DNA from: Streptomyces sp. NBC_00459
Lineage (GTDB): Bacteria; Actinomycetota; Actinomycetes; Streptomycetales; Streptomycetaceae
DNA length: 64,000 bases
Direction: 5' to 3'
Assembly: GCF_036013955.1 (NCBI RefSeq)
Contig: NZ_CP107903.1
Span: 1,178,001-1,242,000, forward strand
Shown: positions 55,586 to 63,879 of the stretch, one piece after another
Numbering within the stretch: the stretch's first letter is position 1
How the letters are laid out: each line of letters opens with the position of its first letter
Position numbers and translations under genes: made by a program
Notes under the pieces: generated by a model
Seen by the model: only the letters and a program-made list of their open reading frames with translations
Told to the model about the DNA's origin: nothing
Database searches by the model: none

Positions 55586-56777
55586 TGTGCCGTTCGGAAA
55601 CTCGTCGCTGCTGGTCAGGCCGCGTATCTGTACTCGTTGATCACGCCGCCGAGCACTCGAGTGCGTAGGAGCCGGTGAGCGGTCGGAGCGGTCAGGGGCG
55701 CTGGGTGTTCTCGGGCGAGCGGAGGGAGCTGTCCCCTGGCCTGGTGTGAGCGATGACCGTTGTAGTGCCGGGCATAGGCATCGAGGACCTGCCGAGCGTG
55801 CGTCTCGTTCCATATCAGCAAGTGGTCGAGGGCCTCGCGGCGCAGGGTGCCGATAACCCGTTCACAGCGCGCGTTCATCCGGGGAGCCCGAGGCGCGGTC
55901 CGCACGACCTCGATGCTGTCGGCTGCGAAGACCGCGTCGAAGGACTCGGTGTACTTTCCGTCCCGGTCGCGGAGCAGGAAACGCAGCGACTCGACCCGCA
56001 CACCCAACTCGACGGCAAGATTTCTCGCCTGCTGCACCGTCCACGCCCCCGTGGGATGGGCGGTCACGCCGGCGATGTGCAGCCGGCGTATGCCGTGCTC
56101 GAGGAACACCAGCGCGTACACCCGGCGCAGGTCGACCAAATCGATGTGCAGGAAGTCGCAGGCGATGATCCCTTCAGCCTGCGCGGTCAAGAACTCACGC
56201 CACGTCGGCCCGCTGCGTCTCGGGGCCGGATCGATGCCGGCCGCCGTCAGGATCTCCCAGACCGTCGTCGAGCCGACCAAATGCCCGAGCCGAGCCAGTT
56301 CGCCCTGGATCCGACGGCAGCCCCACCGCGGATTCTCCTTGGCCAGCCGCACCACCAGCGCCTTCACCGCTCTCGCCGTCGACGGTCTGCCAGACCGGGT
56401 CCGGCGCTTGCTGTAGTCCCACTTCCGGGCGATCAGCCTGCGGTGCCACGCCAACAGCGTCGCGGGCGTCACCGGGAGCACCTGCGCCCACCGGCGCCGC
56501 GGGATCAGTGAGGACAGTGCCGCGAACCACAGCCGATCCGCCGGCTCGTACCGCACCGGTGCCGATAGCTGTCTGCGCAGCACCGCATTCTCGTGGCGCA
56601 ACACCAGCAATTCCGCGTCCTTGGCCATGTCCCGGTGCAGCAGCACCGTCGGGACCGCGAGCAGCTTGCGTACCACCCGATAGACCAGTGAAACGATCAC
56701 CCAGGCAGGGTTCCAGCAGACCGCGATGCCGCGCCAGCCCCCCTCCGAGCAGCAGCGATGAGTTTCCGAACGGCACA
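55586..56777. mobile_element. Insertion sequence with integrase-core transposase, copy 1
   Basis: 1,192 bp. Terminal inverted repeats: TGTGCCGTTCGGAAACTC at the left end and its complement at 56760-56777, extending to 28 bp with one mismatch. It carries one transposase gene on the minus strand. No target-site duplication is seen (left flank AGTTCG, right flank GGGTAC); the flanks belong to unrelated genes (mannosidase left, transposase right), so recombination has reshuffled them. A second copy starts at 63880. Confidence 0.9.
55615..56700 (-). CDS. Integrase-core (DDE) transposase of the IS
   Basis: 361 aa from GTG 56700 (VIVSLVYRVVRKLLAVPTVL). N-terminal helix-turn-helix (ELLVLRHENAVLRRQL, RRTRSGRPSTARAVK, WGCRRIQGELARLG), then rve domain: CDFLHIDLVD (D), LLRDRDGKYT (D) and RMNARCERVIGT (E). 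Complete gene, so the IS may be active. Best fit is the IS3/IS481-like group; exact family not determined. Ends GGVINEYRYAA 29 bp from the IS end. Confidence 0.9.
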   Translation of the reverse strand: MIVSLVYRVVRKLLAVPTVLLHRDMAKDAELLVLRHENAVLRRQLSAPVRYEPADRLWFAALSSLIPRRRWAQVLPVTPATLLAWHRRLIARKWDYSKRRTRSGRPSTARAVKALVVRLAKENPRWGCRRIQGELARLGHLVGSTTVWEILTAAGIDPAPRRSGPTWREFLTAQAEGIIACDFLHIDLVDLRRVYALVFLEHGIRRLHIAGVTAHPTGAWTVQQARNLAVELGVRVESLRFLLRDRDGKYTESFDAVFAADSIEVVRTAPRAPRMNARCERVIGTLRREALDHLLIWNETHARQVLDAYARHYNGHRSHQARGQLPPLAREHPAPLTAPTAHRLLRTRVLGGVINEYRYAA

Positions 56778-57025
56778 GGGTACAGACCTGCCGCCGTGAA
56801 CTGCTGGACCGCACCCTGATCTGGAACCAGCACCATCTCCTCCACGCACTGCGGGAGTTCGAGCAGTTCTACAACGCGCACCGGCCGCACCAGGGCATCG
56901 CGAACGCCTGCCCGCTACACCCGCTCCCCGAACCGATCACCGATCCGGACGAAATCGCCCGCCTCGGCATACGGCGACGCGACCGACTCGGCGGCACCCT
57001 CCACGAGTACCAGAATGCGGCCTGA
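56778..57025 (+). pseudogene. C-terminal fragment of a second transposase
   Basis: CRRELLDRTLIWNQHHLLHA, then LREFEQFYNAHRPHQGI and GGTLHEYQNAA followed by TGA: the last 80 or so residues of an integrase-core transposase, related to but distinct from the complete one. It begins abruptly at the IS end. Confidence 0.75.
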
Positions 57026-57046
57026 GCTGCACGGACGTGATGCTCG

Positions 57047-57215
57047 GCAGGGACAGCGACGCCAAAAACGCCCGCTCGCCCGCATGGAACCAGACTTGCT
57101 GCCCGTTCAACTGCCGTTCCAGAACACCGATCCGGTGGCGCAGAACGAGGATCTCGACATATTTCACCCGGTCGCTCATCGGCAGCAGTCGCAGCATCAC
57201 GAACGCGATCGTCAC
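57047..57215 (-). pseudogene. N-terminal fragment of a third transposase
   Basis: Minus-strand MTIAFVMLRLLPMSDRVKYV, then EILVLRHRIGVLERQLNGQQ matches the transposase N-terminus of the same group and ends near FLASLSLP. It abuts, in opposite orientation, the C-terminal fragment at 56778-57025, indicating an inversion or deletion joint near 57030. Confidence 0.7.
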
Positions 57216-57528
57216 ACCCAGATACGCCCAGCCTCAGCAACACGACCGATCACCATGCCGCGCCAACCCGCGCCGCGCGACACCGGTGACTCGATCGACC
57301 TCGACCAACGCCCGAACCCGATCCCACCCGCGTGGATGAGGCATTCTGCAAGGGCATCCCGACGACGCTGTCGACCGACGGAGAATCGAACGGAAGCCGC
57401 TGTAGGACCTCCACAAGCGCCCCTGCTCCGGGGTTCCAGCCTCCTGTCCTCCCCAGCTCAGGTGTCCGACGCCATAGCCGCGAAAGAGCCCGCGTCAGTT
57501 CGCGTTCAGGTCAACACGGCCGACTGGG
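57216..57528. other. Spacer without recognisable gene
   Basis: About 310 nt between transposase debris and the AbiEii-like gene. I see no coding frame with homology, no strong hairpin and no RNA gene. Confidence 0.4.
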
Positions 57529-58185
57529 TCATTTCTCGTCGAGCCGTTCATCGAGGATCTCGGCAGCCCAGGCGCGCAACCGTCGGCGCATGTCCTCCAC
57601 CTGGCCGCCATTGATGCCGTATACCTCGTACTCCCGGTCCGGCCAACGGTCGACCGCCCTCAGCGCCTGGGCGAAGTAACGCGGATCGAACCCGGCGTCG
57701 TGCTCAAACGCCAACTCCAGCAGTTGCCCACCCGAGTACCGTCCGGAGGCGAGCGCGGCATTCACGTCGAGGTAATCCCGTGGCGCGGCCCGTCCGAAGA
57801 GGGTGGTCACCTTGTTGGCCACAGCGTCATCGGCATGCAGGACCGGACCGATCTCCAACACGGCAGGCGGGCGAGCCCTCCAGTCGCACCCGAGCTCCAC
57901 CTTCGCCGTGCGCCCCTGTCCATCAGCAACCGCGAACCGGGCGAACACCCCACCGGACTTCTCCACCTCAACAGTGAGGCCCACCGCCTGATAGGCCACA
58001 GTCACCGCATCGACGGCCTCGGAGAAGGCCACCGGGTCAGCGATGTCCGTGAACAGGTCGACGTCATCCGACAGCCGTTCCAGGAACCCATGCGCCTGAA
58101 CCGCGTACCCGCCGGCCAGGACGAAGCCGTATCCCGCCGCAGCTCCAAGACCGATACGCGCGAGTCGGGCGTGAAAGGGATCCAT
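57529..58185 (-). CDS. AbiEii/AbiGii-like nucleotidyltransferase
   Basis: 218 aa from ATG 58185. The nucleotidyltransferase core is visible: VLAGGYAVQAHGFLERLSDDVDLFTD split as G25-G26 and D41xD43, then KVELGCDWRARP and the ANKVTTLFGRAAPRDYLDV segment, all typical of AbiEii type IV toxins (which modify tRNA or other acceptors with nucleotides). It lies 11 nt after a small upstream partner gene; together they look like an abortive-infection or TA unit. Confidence 0.82.
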   Translation of the reverse strand: MDPFHARLARIGLGAAAGYGFVLAGGYAVQAHGFLERLSDDVDLFTDIADPVAFSEAVDAVTVAYQAVGLTVEVEKSGGVFARFAVADGQGRTAKVELGCDWRARPPAVLEIGPVLHADDAVANKVTTLFGRAAPRDYLDVNAALASGRYSGGQLLELAFEHDAGFDPRYFAQALRAVDRWPDREYEVYGINGGQVEDMRRRLRAWAAEILDERLDEK

Positions 58186-58196
58186 ACAGGCGGATA

Positions 58197-58520
58197 CTAC
58201 GCAGCCCTGCGGGCCAGTTGCGGGAATCGCCCTTCCCACATCAACCGCACTCGCGGCGGAAGCCACAGCCTCTGCCACACGGCCGAGAGCAGCACCGGGT
58301 CAAGGAACTTCCGCAGCTCCCCCGCATGCATGGCCTCCCGGATGACCGTCTCATAGAACATCCGCAGGTCCACGTCGTCCGACAGGTCGTAGACACGCTT
58401 CGGCGTCCAGTCCAGCACAGTCGGCAAAACCACCACCCCGGCCGCCGGACCGGCCAGCTCCTCCAGCGTCTCCGGCACCGTGTAGGGCCGGATCTCCGCA
58501 TACCGCACCCGAGACTCCAT
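58197..58520 (-). CDS. Small partner of the AbiEii-like protein
   Basis: 107 aa from ATG 58520 (MESRVRYAEIRPYTVPETLE). It has the YDLSDDVDLRMFYETVIREA and LWLPPRVRLMWEGRFPQL segments common to short proteins encoded just before AbiEii-type nucleotidyltransferases in actinomycetes. No classic AbiEi winged helix is visible, so its antitoxin role is inferred from position only. Confidence 0.7.
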   Translation of the reverse strand: MESRVRYAEIRPYTVPETLEELAGPAAGVVVLPTVLDWTPKRVYDLSDDVDLRMFYETVIREAMHAGELRKFLDPVLLSAVWQRLWLPPRVRLMWEGRFPQLARRAA

Positions 58521-58663
58521 ACGCCCAGTATGCCCCTGCCCAAGCGCCGTCCGCCGGTCGCTGTGGTGTCCGCCTACGACGTCATCGACACCCGTGCGGA
58601 GGGCACCCACCAGGAGCACGCCCGCCACAGGCTCACCCCCCTACCGATTGCACCAGCTGAGAG

Positions 58664-60047
58664 GGGTCTGTAAAGCGAGCGGTGTAACTGGGTTTGGTGT
58701 GGCTAGAGTTGGCCTGCGGTGAGGCGGCCGTCGAAGGCCAGGTCGAAGGCGTTCATGGCGCCCTTCCAGCGCATGGTCCAGCGTTTGCGGCCGGCGCCGG
58801 TCGGGTCGAGGCTCATGACGGCCATATAGACGCACTTGAGCGCGGCCTGCTCCGTGGGGAAGTGCCCGCGGGCACGGACGGCCTTGCGGATGCGGGCGTT
58901 GACGCTCTCGATGCTGTTGGTCGTGCACACAATGCGGCGTATTTCCGCGTCAAACTGAAGGAAAGGCGTGAACTCCGCCCAGCTGGACTCCCAGAGGCGG
59001 ACGATCGCCGGGTATTTCTTGCCCCAGGTCTCGGCGAATTCCAGGAACCGTGTCGTGGCCGCGTCCTCGGTCGGTGCGGTGTAGACGGGCTTGAGTGCCT
59101 TCGCGATCTTGTCCCAGTCCTGTCGGGCCGCGTAACGGAACGAGGCCCGCAGGAGGTGCACTACACATGTTTGCACCACAGTTCGCGGCCAGACCTCACC
59201 GACCGCGTCCGGTAGCCCCTTCAGTCCGTCGCAGACCAGCATCAGGACATCATCGACGCCCCTGTTCTTGAGCTCGGAGAGCACTCGCAGCCAGTGCTTT
59301 GCGCCCTCACCGCCGTCGCCGGCCCACAGCCCGAGGATGTCGCGGTGCCCCTCGGCGGTGACCGCCAGGGCCACATAGATCGGCCTGTTCGCCACTTGGC
59401 CATCACGAATCTTGACGTTGATCGCGTCAATGAAGACGACCGGGTAGACGCGGTCGAGTGGCCTGTTCTGCCATTCGGCCATGCCGTCCATCACCTTGTC
59501 GGTGATCGTGCTGATGGTCGTCTTGGACACGCTGGCTCCGTAGACCTCGGCCAGGTGCGAGGAGATCTCGCCGTGCGTGAGGCCCTTCGCGGACAGCGAC
59601 AAACCCATCTCGTCGACGCCGGTCAGCCGGCGCTGCCGCTTCTTGACTATGGCCGGCTCGAAGGAACCCTCCCGGTCACGGGGGACGTCGATCTCGACCG
59701 GCCCGATGTCGGTCAGCACGGTCTTGGAGCGGGTGCCGTTGCGGGAGTTGCCGCCGTCCTTGCCCGCCGGGTCGTGCTTGTCGTAGCCGAGATGGCCGGT
59801 GATCTCGCCCTCCAGAGCGGACTCCAGAACCGTCTTGGTCAACTGCTGCAGCAGCCCGCCCTCGCCGGTCAGCTGCAGACCCTTGCTCCGGGCCTGCGCG
59901 ACGAGCTGCTCGATGAGCTTTTGCTCGACCGCCGCACTCTCCAGTGACGGTTCCGCCAGGTCATCGGCGGTCGCGGACTCGGTCACGGTGTCAGTCACTT
60001 GATGTCTCTTCCATGATCATCAATTACACCGGTGAGCGTACAGACCC
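58664..60047. mobile_element. IS256-family insertion sequence
   Basis: 1,384 bp. Left end GGGTCTGTAAAGCGAGCGGT (58664 on) and right end (complement) GGGTCTGTACGCTCACCGGT; both continue GTAA, an imperfect terminal inverted repeat. The transposase gene fills the element. No clear 8-9 bp duplication: left flank GCTGAGAG, right flank TCCCTGGA. Confidence 0.88.
58703..59998 (-). CDS. IS256-family transposase
   Basis: 431 aa, complete. IS256 features: LEGEITGHLGYDKHD near residue 65, DVPRDREGSFEP, the catalytic aspartates in PVVFIDAINVKIRDG and LVCDGLKGLPDAV, and the C-terminal TTNSIESVNARIRKAVRARG. Length agrees with Mutator/IS256 transposases. Probably functional. Confidence 0.95.
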   Translation of the reverse strand: MTDTVTESATADDLAEPSLESAAVEQKLIEQLVAQARSKGLQLTGEGGLLQQLTKTVLESALEGEITGHLGYDKHDPAGKDGGNSRNGTRSKTVLTDIGPVEIDVPRDREGSFEPAIVKKRQRRLTGVDEMGLSLSAKGLTHGEISSHLAEVYGASVSKTTISTITDKVMDGMAEWQNRPLDRVYPVVFIDAINVKIRDGQVANRPIYVALAVTAEGHRDILGLWAGDGGEGAKHWLRVLSELKNRGVDDVLMLVCDGLKGLPDAVGEVWPRTVVQTCVVHLLRASFRYAARQDWDKIAKALKPVYTAPTEDAATTRFLEFAETWGKKYPAIVRLWESSWAEFTPFLQFDAEIRRIVCTTNSIESVNARIRKAVRARGHFPTEQAALKCVYMAVMSLDPTGAGRKRWTMRWKGAMNAFDLAFDGRLTAGQL

Positions 60048-60571
60048 TCCCTGGAACCGCCGGCGCGGTCTGGGCGGGGTCGGTGACAGCCAAGTCACAG
60101 CGTCAGCAGACGCGCGATCAGCTCGACGCGACGCACCTGCGATGGAAACTGGACAACAAGCGTGACGTCTACCTGCAGCTCCTCAAGTGCGCGTCCATGT
60201 GGCAGTCGGCTTCCTGGGAGCTCCACAACGTCCTTTCCCTGAGCATCGACGGAGACGAGCGAGCTGAGACCCGCCGTCGGAAAGTCGGGCGGTGGCAGGA
60301 GTTCGCGGCGATGGAGACGGCCGCGAAAGTGTTCACCACGGATACCGCGGTTCAAGAGGCAGCGGACCAGCTGCAGAGAACTCTCCTCGCCCTCGACCGG
60401 GTCACCGAGGACCGCTACCACGGGCGGGAACCCAGCGAGCCGGACAGCCGGGAGGAAGCGTTCCGGACGCGGAGCCAGGCATGCTCGGCAGCAACCGCCA
60501 CCCTGGCCAGCGAGATCGAGACCGCCTTGAGCCTGGCCACGATGCCTCCGTCCGCGATGCCCGGTTCCTGA
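60032..60571 (+). CDS. Hypothetical protein, 5' end replaced by IS256
   Basis: 179 aa from a GTG at 60032 that lies inside the IS256 terminal repeat; the first six codons are IS-derived. The body (SVTAKSQRQQTRDQLDATHL, RWKLDNKRDVYLQLLKCASM) resembles a Streptomyces family that normally begins with a membrane helix, missing here, so the natural N-terminus was probably lost. The remaining part is a helical, probably coiled-coil protein. Function unknown. Confidence 0.6.
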   Translation: MSVQTLPGTAGAVWAGSVTAKSQRQQTRDQLDATHLRWKLDNKRDVYLQLLKCASMWQSASWELHNVLSLSIDGDERAETRRRKVGRWQEFAAMETAAKVFTTDTAVQEAADQLQRTLLALDRVTEDRYHGREPSEPDSREEAFRTRSQACSAATATLASEIETALSLATMPPSAMPGS

Positions 60572-60935
60572 GTGTCGCTCCGGCATTCCCGCTATGGCCC
60601 TTGAGCGAGCACAGGTTGGGTAGTACGACCGGAGCGCCGTGGCATGGAGAACCGATGGGGATGGGTGGACGAGATACTCGCCGCAGCCAGCCCTGATCCA
60701 CGATTCCGGCCACGACCCTGTTGCCTGGCTGAATCCGGTGCCATGCTGCGCCGGCAGTGATCCTCTTCCTCTCCCGGGCGGGGGCGCCCCCGCTGGCCCC
60801 GCCCGTGTGCTCTCACCTGGGCGGGGTCGCGCCGTCCCTGACGCGGAACCGGCATGCTCAGGAAGACCCGCTTAACACCAGCCACCTAGCACGGCCCCAC
60901 GGCGGCCCAATGCCTCTCTCCTGCGGCGCGACGGG
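60572..60935. other. Spacer without recognisable gene
   Basis: About 360 nt between convergent genes. No homologous frame, RNA or strong terminator hairpin identified. Confidence 0.4.
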
Positions 60936-61499
60936 TCAGGACGCCCGGAGGGGAGGACGGCTCCTCCCCAGGTCGGCGTACACCACGATCTGCCAGGCCA
61001 GGACGGCGGTGCTCAGTGCCTCGAGGACGGATACGGTGATCAGTGCCGCACCTTCTGGAGTTCCCGCCCAGTACACGACGAGGGCGGCCAGGGGAGCACC
61101 ACAGAACGCAATCAGGTCCACGCCGAGCTGTATCTGCTTGCGGACCGTACGGCGGTGATCCGAGCGATGGGCCGACTCCCAGCCGAACACCGGCTCTCTA
61201 TCGCTCCGCAGGTCCGCGAGCCGTGGCCCGACCTGTTCGCGTATGTAGCGTCCGATGGCCGAGATCTTCTCGTCGTTCATCAAGTAGGTCCACCCGAGCA
61301 ACAGGGAGACCGGTGGCAGGAGAAGTAACGCGGCGCGCGTTTCGGGATTCAACGAGAGCGCCACGACGGCGGCCATGGACGCGAGCGTGGCGTAGAGCAA
61401 ATTATCCCGAAATCCGATCCGAGCCTTCTGCTCGTCCTTGATGTGCTCGTACTCCAGCACGAGGAGCTGTTCCATGGAAATTTTCGGATCGTGCGACAT
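60936..61499 (-). CDS. Four-helix membrane protein (SLATT-like)
   Basis: 187 aa from ATG 61499 with GGGGGAGAGC upstream. A cytoplasmic N-terminal helix (SMEQLLVLEYEHIKDEQKAR) leads into two close hydrophobic helices (LLYATLASMAAVVALSL and LLLLPPVSLLLGWTYLM), a charged loop of about 65 residues (SAIGRYIREQVGPRLADLRS) and two more helices (LIAFCGAPLAALVVYWAG; TVSVLEALSTAVLAWQIVVY). The helix-pair-plus-amphipathic pattern recalls SLATT/2TM effectors of nucleotide-signalling defence systems, but I cannot confirm membership. Divergent from the membrane nucleosidase gene. Confidence 0.65.
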   Translation of the reverse strand: MSHDPKISMEQLLVLEYEHIKDEQKARIGFRDNLLYATLASMAAVVALSLNPETRAALLLLPPVSLLLGWTYLMNDEKISAIGRYIREQVGPRLADLRSDREPVFGWESAHRSDHRRTVRKQIQLGVDLIAFCGAPLAALVVYWAGTPEGAALITVSVLEALSTAVLAWQIVVYADLGRSRPPLRAS

Positions 61500-61738
61500 G
61501 CTCTCCCCCTTGGCACGGTCGAAACCAGGCACGCGGTCCCCCGCCCCCCGGCCCGCCGCCACGGGGAAGATGCCCGGGTGCGCCGACCCGCACACGCACT
61601 GAGCGGACGTCAGCACGACTCGGTCGACTCCCTCGTGCGGGGCGCCACTTCGGTCATCCCGTCTCGTTCATCACCGAGCCGCCGCGGTCCTATGATGAGC
61701 CGGGAATCAGACGCACCGGTGTACGAGGGACGGTCTCC

Positions 61739-63691
61739 ATGGCGGACGTCGTACCCGACGCGGGTCCCTCCTTCGCACAGTGCCGGGAAGCCGCTCAGCG
61801 ACTGCGTTCCGCGGAGCACGGCAGGGCGGCCATAGCGGCAGTTCGGAGCCGAGGCGTATGTGGCATAGCGCGATCTCGCGGACCGCTCCCCCTCATGCTG
61901 TACGCGGGAGCTCGCGAGGGCAGACTGATCTGGCGGGACGCTCGCGGCTTCGCGCTCCTGGAGGCTCCCCTGCTGTCGCGGCATCGACCGCTCGACGGAG
62001 GTTTCCGTTCCGCTGCCCTTCGGCTGGCGGACCGCCACTGGGACCTGTTGGTCTTCACCGTGCCCCTGTTCCTGTTGATGACGACCGCCTTGGGCCTCCT
62101 GCCGTTTCCCTCTGCAGGGAGTGCGGTCCTCCTGCTGGCACTCGCCGCCATTGTGTACGTCGCCGTCTGGCTGACCAGCCTTGCCGTGATGTCGGTCGTG
62201 TGGCTGTGGCATACCTTCTCGGCCTTCGCCCGTGCGCCCGGTGAAGTCGCTGAATCGCTCTCCGGTGTGCACTGGACCGTTTCGTTGTGCCACGAGGAAG
62301 AGGCGGAGCGGGCGGACGAGTTGTTACGACGAGCCACGGGACGGCTTGGTCAGCTCGTCGCTCTGCGCGCGGGAGCGGCCTCTGCGGACCTCGGGTACCG
62401 GGTCAGCCGGGGCGAGCTCACTGAGACGCTCGTCCTGGTGCGACGCGGGATCACCACCGATGCCGTGCGCAGTCACGTCGACGCCTGGGACAGCGCCGTC
62501 GGCCCGCGCGACGACGGGGTGGAGGTCGTGATGATCCAGCCGACATCGAGGGCTCCCGACCCGGCGGATCGCCGGGTGGTCACCGGTCGCTTCCTGCTCC
62601 TGTATCTGGCCGCGATACTGGTGATGGTACCCGCCGAGGCGCTGATCGTCATGGGCCAGGAGGCCGCAGCCTGCTCAAACAGTGAGTGTGAGGGAAGACC
62701 GACGACATACCCGGACGCTCTGCGCTGGTTGAGTCAGCGCCTGCTGCTCACCGATCCACCGGACCTTTCTCCGGCGACAGGCGCGGCCACTGCCATCGGG
62801 TGGCTCACCGGCCTCATGGCACTGATGGTCATTCCGGTGGCTTACGTAGCCGGTCGCAACCAGATACGAGCACACACGATCAAGGTCGAACCGTACCGGC
62901 GTATGAGGAGCCTGATGGAGAAGCGCACCAGACTGTTGATCCTCGTCGTGACCTCGGGTGAACGCGATGCCGTTTTCCGGGCTGTGGCGGAGATCAACGG
63001 GAAGAAGCCGACCGCCCAGTTCCTCGGCGACCGAACCGTCTTCGATCTCGGCGTCGTCAGCGAGGTCGAGATTCACCTCGTGCAGAGTGAGCAGGCAGCG
63101 GGTGGCCCTGCCGGAGCGGCCCTGGTGACTTCTTCGGTGATCGACCGGCTGACCCCCGACTTCCTTGTCATGGTGGGGATCTGCTGTGGGCTGCGACCCC
63201 AGGAACAGACGCTCGGCGACATCGTCGTCTCCAGTCAGCTGCGGCTCATGGACCACCGGAAGGTCGCGGACAGACAGGGCGGCGATCCCTTGGTCATCCT
63301 GCGCGGCGACAAGGTCACTCCCTCCGGCTTGCTGCTCGACCGCCTGCGCGCGGCGGAGGTCGACTGGCCCGGGGCCCCGGTCCACTACGGCCTCATGCTC
63401 TCCTCCAGCGTCCTGATCGACTCGGTTTCCGTCCGCGATCAGTTGGTGGCGCTCGAACCGGACGGACGCGGCGCGGAGATGGAGGGCGGCGGCGTGTACG
63501 CGGCCGCTGCCAAGGGCAGGACCGACTGGATCCTGGTGAAGGCGATATCCGACTGGGGCATCGGCAAGAACGACGACGCGCAACCGTTGGCGGCTCGTAA
63601 CGCCGCCGAGTTCGTGGTGCACATGATCCGCGGCGGCGCCCTGGACCGACGGACGTGGCACACCTCCGCCGCATCCGGCCCTTCGGAGTGA
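61739..63691 (+). CDS. Membrane protein with C-terminal nucleosidase/phosphorylase domain
   Basis: 650 aa. A soluble N-terminus (about 1-95), two or three helices (about 99-160), a cytoplasmic segment of about 110 residues, two more helices (about 283-303 and 349-373) and a C-terminal PNP_UDP_1/MTA-SAH nucleosidase-like domain (about 395-640). Key residues are kept: E408 in VVTSGERDAV, the VMVGICCGLRP phosphate/loop region, E580-M581-E582 (ribose binding) and D605 in KAISDWGIG. Cytoplasmic MTA/SAH nucleosidases are about 230 aa without helices, so this is a membrane-tethered derivative, of the sort that could hydrolyse a nucleoside or nucleotide as an effector (inference). Confidence 0.8.
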   Translation: MADVVPDAGPSFAQCREAAQRLRSAEHGRAAIAAVRSRGVCGIARSRGPLPLMLYAGAREGRLIWRDARGFALLEAPLLSRHRPLDGGFRSAALRLADRHWDLLVFTVPLFLLMTTALGLLPFPSAGSAVLLLALAAIVYVAVWLTSLAVMSVVWLWHTFSAFARAPGEVAESLSGVHWTVSLCHEEEAERADELLRRATGRLGQLVALRAGAASADLGYRVSRGELTETLVLVRRGITTDAVRSHVDAWDSAVGPRDDGVEVVMIQPTSRAPDPADRRVVTGRFLLLYLAAILVMVPAEALIVMGQEAAACSNSECEGRPTTYPDALRWLSQRLLLTDPPDLSPATGAATAIGWLTGLMALMVIPVAYVAGRNQIRAHTIKVEPYRRMRSLMEKRTRLLILVVTSGERDAVFRAVAEINGKKPTAQFLGDRTVFDLGVVSEVEIHLVQSEQAAGGPAGAALVTSSVIDRLTPDFLVMVGICCGLRPQEQTLGDIVVSSQLRLMDHRKVADRQGGDPLVILRGDKVTPSGLLLDRLRAAEVDWPGAPVHYGLMLSSSVLIDSVSVRDQLVALEPDGRGAEMEGGGVYAAAAKGRTDWILVKAISDWGIGKNDDAQPLAARNAAEFVVHMIRGGALDRRTWHTSAASGPSE

Positions 63692-63821
63692 CCGGAAAGG
63701 CGCCGGGTGCCGAAGGAGGCCGGGCGTCCTGCGCGTTGTCACCCGCTCCGCAACGACCTGTGGGCTGATTACTCGCCAACTCCCGCTATGGATCTCGGAG
63801 GCGTGACCTACAGTCCTTGCC

Positions 63822-63879
63822 ATGGCAGGGACAAGGGGGCGTCTCGTCGGCGGCCGGTACCGGTTGGACGAGACCATCG
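63822..63879 (+). pseudogene. Ser/Thr protein kinase N-terminus, cut by an IS
   Basis: MAGTRGRLVGGRYRLDETI is the usual start of Streptomyces Hanks-type kinases (GRYRLDExIGxGGMG). After 19 codons the sequence changes into the IS terminus at 63880, so the P-loop and kinase body are lost within this window. Confidence 0.75.

Noticed and set aside
55586..56777. Target-site duplication for the IS
   Set aside because: Flanks AGTTCG and GGGTAC do not match; none claimed.
58655..60056. 8-9 bp duplication flanking IS256
   Set aside because: GCTGAGAG and TCCCTGGA differ, so insertion cannot be confirmed by a duplication.
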